DNA of 5,684 bases from contig JALHPH010000128.1 of NCBI GenBank assembly GCA_022842565.1, positions 1 through 5,684 on the forward strand, given 5' to 3'. Position numbers and translations under genes: made by a program. Position 1 is the first letter of the stretch. Each line of letters begins with the position of its first letter. Below are positions 1 through 4,812 of this stretch, piece by piece. The notes under the pieces are model-generated. The model saw only the letters and a list, made by a program, of their open reading frames with translations. It had not been told where the DNA came from and did no database searches. The DNA is from Fimbriimonadaceae bacterium. GTDB taxonomy: Bacteria; Armatimonadota; Fimbriimonadia; Fimbriimonadales; Fimbriimonadaceae.

Positions 1-221
1 CAGAATTCATCAAGCAGATGCGCAAGCCGGTCGTTGGGTTTATCAGCGGTCGCAGCGCGCCCCCAGGCAAGCGCATGGGCCACGCTGGCGCCATCATCAG
101 CGGCGGCATGGGCACGCCCCAGGGCAAAGTGGACGCTCTGCTGGCAGCGGGTGCAAAGGTTGCTGACAAAACCAGCGACGTAGCTGAACTGGTGAAGGCC
201 AGCCTGGCCGCGAGGGTCTAA
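1..221 (+). CDS. sucD: Succinyl-CoA synthetase (ADP/GDP-forming) alpha subunit, C-terminal fragment
   Basis: The reading frame is open from the left edge (first full codon at 3) to the TAA at 219-221; the 5' part of the gene lies outside the window. The visible 72 residues match the end of SucD: a [28 protein letters not shown] stretch, then a glycine-rich [12 protein letters not shown] segment and a short helical tail. The histidine of RMGHAGAI (codon 81-83) corresponds to the phosphohistidine of the family (His246 in E. coli), so the catalytic residue is present. The enzyme is a cytoplasmic TCA-cycle complex with SucB that interconverts succinyl-CoA and succinate with substrate-level phosphorylation. 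The end is intact, with no frameshift. The next gene starts 5 bases after the stop, which suggests co-transcription. An EcoRI hexamer at 3-8 is simply the codons for Glu-Phe in this gene. Confidence 0.95.
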   Translation, partial: EFIKQMRKPVVGFISGRSAPPGKRMGHAGAIISGGMGTPQGKVDALLAAGAKVADKTSDVAELVKASLAARV

Positions 222-226
222 GACGG

Positions 227-796
227 ATGGCGTTTGGGATCGAGGGTCCTCGGCTCCGGCTTGTACCGCCTGATCGTGAACGCCATATGGAGAATTGCTA
301 CCGCTGGATCAACGACCCGGCGGTCAGCGAGAACCTCAAAGTCGGCTGGCGAATGATCTCAATCGTGGGCGAGGAGAAGTTTTTTGAGGGGATCGCCGCT
401 GATTCGTCCTCTGAAATCATGGCGATTGAGTTGCTTGACGGCACGCATATCGGCATGACTGGTTTGCATGCGATTGATTTCCGTCTGGGACATGCCAAAA
501 CGGGCATGTTCGTGGGGTCTGCCGGGCACCAAGGCCAGGGCTTTGGAACCGAAGCCGGGCATCTGCGTAGCTACCTCGCTTTCTACCAGTTCCGGCTCCG
601 AATGCTCTATTCCGAGTTCTACGCGGGCAATACTCGCAGCGAAGCGATGCAAAAATCGCTGGGCTACCAAACTTGGGGAGTGATGCCCGAGGGCAACTAC
701 CGCAATGGCGCGTTTCGCGACGTGATCTGCACCTTTTGCCGGCGCGAGATGTGGGAAGCCGCCGCGCCCGAGTGGTTACGCGACCGGCTGATCTGA
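227..796 (+). CDS. GNAT-family N-acetyltransferase (RimJ/RimL-like)
   Basis: A 189-residue protein of normal length for RimJ/RimL-type GNATs. It opens with a beta strand of the type GPRLRLVPPDRE, followed by a WINDPAV motif typical of the subfamily (residues 27-33). The acetyl-CoA pyrophosphate-binding loop is GHQGQGFGTEA (about 100-110), matching the Q/R-x-x-G-x-G/A consensus. Downstream are NTRSEAMQKSLGY and a late EGNYRNGAFRDV segment, the usual end of the fold in this subfamily. It is predicted to be cytoplasmic and to transfer an acetyl group from acetyl-CoA to an amine. Substrates in this family include ribosomal protein N-termini, amino acids and antibiotics, and the sequence does not say which applies here. 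The ATG at 227 lies 5 bases after sucD, with only a weak purine-rich stretch before it, so translational coupling is likely. The product class is confident; the substrate is unknown. Confidence 0.9.
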   Translation: MAFGIEGPRLRLVPPDRERHMENCYRWINDPAVSENLKVGWRMISIVGEEKFFEGIAADSSSEIMAIELLDGTHIGMTGLHAIDFRLGHAKTGMFVGSAGHQGQGFGTEAGHLRSYLAFYQFRLRMLYSEFYAGNTRSEAMQKSLGYQTWGVMPEGNYRNGAFRDVICTFCRREMWEAAAPEWLRDRLI

Positions 797-802
797 GCCA
801 CC

Positions 803-1858
803 ATGCTGCCCGAGCGTTACTTCGACCACGCTGCGACCACGTTCTTGCACCCTGAAGTGCTCGCCGCAATGCTGCCGTTCCTGACGACGAACGGCGGGAA
901 CGCCCACAGCCTCCATAGTTGGGGACGCGAGGCGGCCGGAGCCGTGGAGCACGCCCGTACGCAAGTCAGCGAAGCCTTAGGCGCTGAGGACCCGGGCCAG
1001 ATTTTCTTCACCGCAGGAGCGACCGAGGCGAACAACTGGCTCGCCCACCTTTGGGGCTCGGAATGGGACTTTAGCCCCTTTGAGCACAGCTCATTATTTG
1101 AACCTGCGCAAGCCCTCGGCGCGCACATGCTGGAGAACCAGGGTTATCAGCTTGAAACCCAAAATCGGCGGACCAGCATTATGCGGGTGAACAACGAAAC
1201 CGGCGCGGTACTCGACTTCCCTGCCATCGATGAGCTGCACAGCGATCTAACCCAGGCTGTCAGCAATATCCCGGTGAGCGTTGCGGGGCTGCAGTTCGCT
1301 TCGGTGAGCGCCCACAAGTTCGGCGGGCCTAAAGGGATCGGAGTGCTTTTTGCCCGCGATCCGTATGCGCTGGAGCCGATGTTACGCGGCGGCGACCAAG
1401 AGGGCGGTCTGCGCGCGGGCACCCTCAATGTGCCCGGCATCGTCGGGATGGGCGCGGCGATTGAACTCGCGGTGCGCCTCCAGCCTCAAAAGCAGGCCCA
1501 CCTCATCGCGCTGCGTCAGGCGTTTTTCGAGGGGCTCGGCAAGCACGACCGCATCCGCGTAAACACCCCGCCGCACCAATCTGGCCACATTCTGAGCATC
1601 AGCTTTCAGGGGTTGGTCGGCGAAACCCTGGTGATCGAAGCAGACCAAGCGGGCTTTGCCATCAGCAGCGGCGCGGCCTGCAGCAGCCGCAGCACCGAGC
1701 CAAGCCACGTGCTCACCGCGCTGGGTCTGAAGCCGGAGTGGCTGCAGGGTACGGTACGGGTGAGCCTGGGGTGGTCCAATTCCATCGAATCGGCCCATGC
1801 CCTCGGGGAGTTCTTGAAGCGGCGCGCCAATGCCCTATGGAATCCCGAATCCTGGTGA
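803..1858 (+). CDS. Cysteine desulfurase, NifS/IscS-like, class V aminotransferase fold (compact)
   Basis: A PLP enzyme that removes sulfur from L-cysteine as an enzyme-bound persulfide, for Fe-S clusters or thiolated tRNA. Visible motifs in order: YFDHAATT (6-13), NAHSLHSWG (33-41), TAGATEANN (70-78), EHSS with the PLP-stacking His95, VNNETG (129-134), Asp148 and Gln151 in HSDLTQ, SAHK with the Schiff-base Lys172, GGDQEGGLRAGTLN (196-209), and SSGAACSS with the persulfide Cys293. The short SSGxAC loop is of the group I (IscS/NifS) kind. At 351 residues it is shorter than the usual 380-400. Compared with E. coli IscS, the loss lies mainly between His95 and Asp148, while all catalytic positions survive. 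The ATG lies 6 bases after the GNAT stop, with no Shine-Dalgarno, which fits coupled translation. No scaffold (IscU/SufU) or tRNA thiolase gene is adjacent, so the sulfur acceptor is unknown. Confidence 0.93.
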   Translation: MLPERYFDHAATTFLHPEVLAAMLPFLTTNGGNAHSLHSWGREAAGAVEHARTQVSEALGAEDPGQIFFTAGATEANNWLAHLWGSEWDFSPFEHSSLFEPAQALGAHMLENQGYQLETQNRRTSIMRVNNETGAVLDFPAIDELHSDLTQAVSNIPVSVAGLQFASVSAHKFGGPKGIGVLFARDPYALEPMLRGGDQEGGLRAGTLNVPGIVGMGAAIELAVRLQPQKQAHLIALRQAFFEGLGKHDRIRVNTPPHQSGHILSISFQGLVGETLVIEADQAGFAISSGAACSSRSTEPSHVLTALGLKPEWLQGTVRVSLGWSNSIESAHALGEFLKRRANALWNPESW

Positions 1859-1911
1859 TTCTAACCGAACTTAGGCTGAAACCTTTTCCGTCAACTCAGC
1901 GTCGAAGGGAT

Positions 1912-1926
1912 TGGCATAAATTTTGC
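1912..1926 (+). promoter_or_regulatory. Possible sigma-54 type -24/-12 promoter element
   Basis: The 15 bases TGGCATAAATTTTGC fit the sigma-54 consensus TGGCAC-N5-TTGC at the invariant GG and GC and with the exact spacing between them; the sixth base is T instead of C. An alternative reading is a sigma-70 -35 (TTGGCA at 1911-1916), but no good -10 lies 16-18 bases downstream. One match in an AT-rich intergenic stretch can arise by chance, and no RpoN or enhancer-binding protein is visible in the window. Confidence 0.25.
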
Positions 1927-2014
1927 GGTCAAAGGAGACCATAACGTCTGCCCATGCCGGCGGTTCTTTTGGACCGCGCAAGACGTTTAAGAAATGTAGA
2001 AGGAATTTCCTTTT

Positions 2015-2053
2015 ACTTCACGAATAAAAGACTTCACCTGAGCGTTTGAAGTC
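2015..2053 (+). repeat. ACTTCA repeat cluster upstream of rpoD (direct plus inverted copies)
   Basis: ACTTCAC occurs at 2015-2021 and again at 2031-2037, a 16-base period. GACTTCA (2030-2036) is perfectly inverted as TGAAGTC at 2047-2053 around a 10-base loop. Three copies of one core within 39 bases, in a short leader, could be operator half-sites or an RNA hairpin. No known regulator is recognised. Confidence 0.4.
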
Positions 2054-2105
2054 AACGAGGATGGTCTCACGAAAGGAAACTCGACCGCGACCCCTCACGT
2101 ATGTT

Positions 2106-2121
2106 AGGAGAACTTAGGAAG
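2106..2121 (+). promoter_or_regulatory. Tandem Shine-Dalgarno sequences before rpoD
   Basis: TTAGGAG (AGGAG at 2106-2110) and TTAGGAAG (AGGAAG at 2116-2121) lie in tandem. The second ends 5 bases before the ATG at 2127, a good ribosome-binding distance. In-frame TAG codons at 2115-2117 and 2124-2126 rule out an upstream extension and fix the start. The first copy sits 16 bases upstream, too far for direct initiation at this ATG. Confidence 0.6.
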
Positions 2122-2126
2122 ATTAG

Positions 2127-3263
2127 ATGCCCGTAGAGAATGGTGTGCAACCGAATACCCGAAGAGGAAAGCCGATCACAGTACGAACCGCAGGACGCGC
2201 GAACTATAACGCCGCTGCCCACATGGTCGTCGATGATGCTGCTTCCGAACCCGGCGAAGACGAACTGTTGGACCTTGTAGAAGAGGATGCCGACGGTGAA
2301 GAAGCGGAGGGTGAACGTGTTCACGACGATAGCGAAGAGCTTGAAATGTGGATGCGGCAGACCCGTCGTGCCCACCTGCTGACTCCGGCCCAAGAAGAGG
2401 ACCTCGCCAAAAAGGTGCAGGCCCGAGACCTCTTGGATAACGGCAAGATGGCCGAGCTGGCGAAGCTTTTAAATCGCCGCAACAACTTTGACGAAGACGA
2501 TCTGCGCGACATTGTTCGAGCTGGCGTCGATGCCAAGCAACACCTGATCGAATCGAACCTGCGACTGGTGGTCAGTATCGCCAAGAAGTACAACGCACGC
2601 GGCATCCCGCTTGCAGACCTCATTCAAGAGGGCAACTTGGGCCTCATTCGCGCTGTTGAGAAGTTCGACTGGCGCAAGGGATTCCGATTCTCGACCTACG
2701 CGACATGGTGGATTCGCCGTGCAATTGCCCGCGCCATCATCAACCAGGGCCGCACTATCCGCATCCCAGTCTACGTGGCCGAGCTAATCAACAAGGTGAT
2801 GAAGACCGCGAACCAGTTGCAACAAGAACTGCACCGCGAACCGACTCCCGAGGAAGTAGCTGAGCGAGTGGGCATGAGCGCCGATCGCGTGCAAGAAATG
2901 ATGCGCGTGGCAGTCGAGCCGCTCTCGCTGGAGACTCCAGTCGGAGAAAAGGACAACTCGAGCATCGGAGATTTCATCCCGTCTACCGGAATGCCTTCGC
3001 CGAGTGAAGTTACCACCAAGCTGATCAAGCTCGAAGAGCTGGACGGCATTTTGGGTCGCTTGACGCTGCGAGAGCGCGACGTGGTCCGACTTCGCTTCGG
3101 ATTGGACGACGGTCGGTCGCGAACCCTCGAAGAGGTTGGCGCGGCCCTGAACGTCACTCGCGAGCGTGTCCGTCAGATTGAATTGCGTGCAATGAAGAAG
3201 CTGCGCCACATTGGTCAAGAACTCTCGACCACCGGGCTCAACTTCAACATGAGCTTCAACTAA
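2127..3263 (+). CDS. rpoD: RNA polymerase primary sigma factor RpoD/SigA (sigma-70 family)
   Basis: A 378-residue sigma factor that directs RNA polymerase to housekeeping promoters. Order: a basic N-terminus (1-32), a strongly acidic stretch (36-73, about half Asp/Glu), region 1.2 around 70-100, a roughly 30-residue non-conserved linker, region 2 (about 137-206), region 3 (about 215-290) and region 4 (about 300-362). Region 2 contains [35 protein letters not shown] and the -10 binding and melting stretch [13 protein letters not shown]. Region 3 begins after [15 protein letters not shown]. Region 4 has [17 protein letters not shown] and the -35 recognition helix [18 protein letters not shown]. 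No classical region 1.1 is recognised; the acidic stretch may stand in for it. The RTIRIP and full 1.2-4 architecture points to a group 1 (or close group 2) sigma, not an ECF or sporulation type. The start is set by the Shine-Dalgarno and in-frame stops. It is probably monocistronic, ended by its own terminator, although read-through from upstream is possible. Confidence 0.96.
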   Translation: MPVENGVQPNTRRGKPITVRTAGRANYNAAAHMVVDDAASEPGEDELLDLVEEDADGEEAEGERVHDDSEELEMWMRQTRRAHLLTPAQEEDLAKKVQARDLLDNGKMAELAKLLNRRNNFDEDDLRDIVRAGVDAKQHLIESNLRLVVSIAKKYNARGIPLADLIQEGNLGLIRAVEKFDWRKGFRFSTYATWWIRRAIARAIINQGRTIRIPVYVAELINKVMKTANQLQQELHREPTPEEVAERVGMSADRVQEMMRVAVEPLSLETPVGEKDNSSIGDFIPSTGMPSPSEVTTKLIKLEELDGILGRLTLRERDVVRLRFGLDDGRSRTLEEVGAALNVTRERVRQIELRAMKKLRHIGQELSTTGLNFNMSFN

Positions 3264-3272
3264 GCCCCTCAA

Positions 3273-3300
3273 CCCCAAAGCCAATGGCTCTGGGGTTTTT
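3273..3300 (+). terminator. Rho-independent terminator of rpoD
   Basis: CCCCAAAGCC (3273-3282) and GGCTCTGGGG (3286-3295) form a 10-bp stem with one A-C mismatch and an AAT loop, followed directly by TTTTT (3296-3300). It begins 9 bases after the rpoD stop. The stem is GC-rich at its base, as expected of an intrinsic terminator. Confidence 0.9.
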
Positions 3301-3305
3301 CCCTT

Positions 3306-3704
3306 ATGCCCTGCCCTATCGGACTCGCCCAGGCCCTCGTCCCCGCGAAAACTTGGCGGACTCGGGTTGAGCTCGCCGCGCTGTTGCTGAAGGCGCGGGC
3401 GCTTTTGGAAACCCACCAAGGTCCACTCTCTAAACTTGCTGGCACCATCGGGCTATCGGAGTTTCACTTTTCACGTCTCTTTCGGGAGGCCTTCGGCGAA
3501 TCGCCAGGGCAGTTTAGGGCCAGGCGCCGACATGAACGCGCGTATCACCTGATGACCCATGAGGCGGTCCGAATAGGCGATGTTGCGCTCGGGTTAGGGT
3601 GGACCAGCCACGCCAGCTTCAGTCGAGAGTTTCGTCGGCGCTACGGCCAAAGCCCGACGCAATTGCGCAATTCTGGAATAACAGCAAGCGCTAAGAGTGA
3701 TTGA
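3306..3704 (+). CDS. AraC-family DNA-binding protein, HTH domain only
   Basis: A 132-residue protein consisting almost wholly of the C-terminal double helix-turn-helix domain of AraC/XylS regulators. The first HTH (about 41-63) contains LSKLAGTIGLSEFHFSRLFREAFG followed by SPGQFRARRR. The second HTH (about 88-112) leads into the family signature FSREFRRRYGQSPTQLR (105-121). There is no cupin or other sensor domain, and only about 35 residues precede the HTH. Such stand-alone domains exist in the MarA/SoxS group, which act as constitutive-binding activators whose amount is regulated; that is an analogy only. The ATG at 3306 follows the rpoD terminator T-tract by 5 bases and has no Shine-Dalgarno. 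An in-frame TAA at 3261-3263 with no start codon after it excludes a longer form, so either this start or a later non-ATG start is used. It overlaps the VOC gene by 8 bases, which suggests co-expression. Confidence 0.85.
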   Translation: MPCPIGLAQALVPAKTWRTRVELAALLLKARALLETHQGPLSKLAGTIGLSEFHFSRLFREAFGESPGQFRARRRHERAYHLMTHEAVRIGDVALGLGWTSHASFSREFRRRYGQSPTQLRNSGITASAKSD

Positions 3705-4074
3705 TAATGAGGGCGTGAATACGCTTTGCCACGTCGAGATTCAAGCGCTCGACCTTGATCGTGCTCAGTCGTTTTATGAGGGCTTGTTTGGCTGGACTTT
3801 CCGCGACTTCATGGGTGGTTCCATGCGCGTTTTTGCTAGCGGCGATGTCCATATTGGCGGCCTGATGAAGGTGGATAAGGTCGAAGCGGGCCGGTCGCCA
3901 AGCCTGTGGTTCCAAGTCGCAAGCCTCGACCAAACCATCGCCGAAGCCCTTAAGCTCGGCGGAACGAAGTTGGAAGAGAAGCAGGAAGTGCCGGGCGTGG
4001 GCTGGAGCATCCTACTGGCCGACTTAGACGGTACACCCTTTGGATTGGTCGAGTACACCGAAAGCGCTGGCTAA
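3697..4074 (+). CDS. VOC superfamily (glyoxalase/bleomycin-resistance fold) protein
   Basis: A 125-residue single-unit VOC protein with two beta-alpha-beta-beta-beta modules. The first begins CHVEIQALDLDRAQSFYEGLFGW (11-33). The second begins at about 68 with SLWFQVASLDQTIAEALKLGG and ends LADLDGTPFGLVEY (107-120). His12 and Glu119 occupy positions that commonly bind metal in this superfamily. Members include glyoxalase I, dioxygenases and drug-binding resistance proteins; this short form resembles the uncharacterised, probably dimeric type, so no reaction is assigned. The listed start is GTG 3697, inside the 3' end of the AraC-type gene. GTG 3715 gives an MNTLCHVEI start that looks more like the family and is equally plausible; neither has a clear Shine-Dalgarno. 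Its 3' end overlaps the opposing transferase gene by 51 bases. The overlap with the upstream regulator suggests it is under, or partnered with, that regulator. Confidence 0.88.
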   Translation: MIDNEGVNTLCHVEIQALDLDRAQSFYEGLFGWTFRDFMGGSMRVFASGDVHIGGLMKVDKVEAGRSPSLWFQVASLDQTIAEALKLGGTKLEEKQEVPGVGWSILLADLDGTPFGLVEYTESAG

Positions 4075-4719
4075 CTCCCATTGGAAACGCTCTGCCTCAA
4101 CCTGGATGCCAGGCACCAGGTTGGGGCGCGCAAAGATAAGTCTTGGATCGACTCTCGGCTCGCCTTGCGGCAGGCTAGCCTGCAACAGCACTGCTCGCTC
4201 GGTGAGCCGCAGCGCACATCCGACCACCTTCTGACCCGTTTGCGGGTTAATAACATCGTTAGGGGCAATGTGGGCGAAGCAGTCGGCCACGTGCCCGGCC
4301 GATCGGACCCACCTTGTGCGCTCGGCAAGCTCGACCTCCGCACCGCATGACTGCAGCGCGAGGACAATCGGCTCGATGAGCAAGCGATACACGCGGGCAA
4401 CGTCACGAGTGCCCGTGAGTCCAAATAGCTCTAACGGCAGCGCGACGCCCAGCGTCAGATCGTGCCCGTGGAGAACTGCCTTGCCGCCGGTCGGGCGCTG
4501 AACCACTTCGACGAGCGCATCGGCGCCGGGCAACAGCGCCCTTTCAGCAGACTGGAAGCGACCCAACGACACCGAGGGGCGCAACCACGTGTAAAGCCGC
4601 CACGCACCCTCGCCCTCTTCCGCACGAGAGGCCAACTCGGTGTCGCGTTGCATGTTTTCTTCGGCGCCAAATACACCGGAATCGGAGCTCGACCACACCA
4701 ACGAAAGCGATTGCGACAT
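4024..4719 (-). CDS. LplA/LipB/LipM-family transferase, probable LipM-type octanoyltransferase
   Basis: With the start chosen at 4719 this is a 231-residue protein of the biotin/lipoate ligase fold. It shows NMQRDTELA near the N-terminus (22-30), LRPSVSLGRFQ (46-56), the lipoate-binding QRPTGGKAVLHGHDLT (74-89), and GQKVVGCALR (162-171) carrying the conserved Lys164. Cys147 in HVADCFAH sits where LipM-type octanoyltransferases have their acyl-thioester cysteine. That favours transfer of octanoate from acyl carrier protein to GcvH or an E2 domain over ATP-dependent lipoate ligation. The accessory domain of full LplA ligases is absent. An in-frame ATG at 4806 would add 29 residues unlike the family and leave no room for a promoter facing the divergent gene, so 4719 is preferred. 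The gene converges on the VOC gene with a 51-base overlap and no terminator between them. A lipoate ligase activity cannot be excluded. Confidence 0.87.
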   Translation of the reverse strand: MSQSLSLVWSSSDSGVFGAEENMQRDTELASRAEEGEGAWRLYTWLRPSVSLGRFQSAERALLPGADALVEVVQRPTGGKAVLHGHDLTLGVALPLELFGLTGTRDVARVYRLLIEPIVLALQSCGAEVELAERTRWVRSAGHVADCFAHIAPNDVINPQTGQKVVGCALRLTERAVLLQASLPQGEPRVDPRLIFARPNLVPGIQVEAERFQWELASAFGVLDQSKGCTV

Positions 4720-4812
4720 ACCAGAAATTCGGAATTTCTCTCTCTGATTCCCCCAATACGGAATGTGATCCAATACAATGAGAGTATCTGAACCTAAGAG
4801 AATCAATTACTC
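4720..4812. promoter_or_regulatory. Divergent intergenic region between the LipM-like gene and the secreted-protein gene
   Basis: These 93 bases must hold the 5' signals of two divergent genes. A TACAAT hexamer at 4774-4779 could be a plus-strand -10, but no good -35 precedes it. AAGAGAA (4796-4802) is a possible, rather distant, ribosome-binding site for the plus gene. The perfect palindrome at 4723-4739 lies at the transferase side. Confidence 0.5.
4723..4739. repeat. Perfect 17-base palindrome, candidate operator
   Basis: AGAAATTC (4723-4730) and GAATTTCT (4732-4739) are exact reverse complements around a single G. It ends three bases upstream of the transferase ATG (reading the minus strand), so a bound dimer, or a 7-bp RNA hairpin with a CCG loop, would cover its ribosome-binding region. 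No known operator is recognised. AT-rich palindromes of this size are uncommon by chance in a 93-base gap. Confidence 0.55.

Larger units (their letters stand above)
1859..2126 (+). promoter_or_regulatory. Non-coding leader/promoter region of rpoD
   Basis: A stretch of 268 bases without a convincing gene. Seen directly: a sigma-54-like -24/-12 match (1912-1926); an AAAGGAG stretch at 1931-1937 with no ATG at normal distance; a 7-bp hairpin with a TTTT loop at 1960-1977 (one G-T pair); a 13-base palindrome of 6-bp arms around one T at 2000-2012; and an ACTTCA repeat cluster at 2015-2053. GCGGTC at 1925-1930 can also pair with GACCGC at 1972-1977, in competition with the 1960-1977 hairpin. I see no convincing sigma-70 -35/-10 pair. 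I also see no terminator after the cysteine desulfurase, so read-through into rpoD is possible. The regulatory role is inferred from position. Confidence 0.5.

Noticed and set aside
3..8. EcoRI site at the left edge as a cloning junction
   Set aside because: The bases encode Glu-Phe in the expected SucD sequence and no vector sequence precedes them.
1382..1798. Minus-strand open frame inside the cysteine desulfurase
   Set aside because: Antisense to the conserved Lys/Cys half of the enzyme; Ala/Arg-rich composition is typical of shadow frames in GC-rich DNA.
2001..2010. Shared GGAATTTC core between the 2000-2012 palindrome and the 4723-4739 palindrome as one regulon motif
   Set aside because: The cores are centred differently and the arms do not align; an 8-base match between two AT-rich palindromes is weak evidence.
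1859..2126. tRNA, small RNA or riboswitch in the rpoD leader
   Set aside because: No cloverleaf, CCA end or recognisable riboswitch core is seen; only short stems are present.
2784..3419. Minus-strand open frame of 211 codons across rpoD and the AraC-type gene
   Set aside because: It runs antisense through two clearly conserved genes and the terminator, and its translation resembles no family.
4720..4806. Extended N-terminus of the LipM-like protein starting at 4806
   Set aside because: The extra 29 residues do not resemble the family, and this start would leave only six bases to the divergent gene, with no room for promoters.
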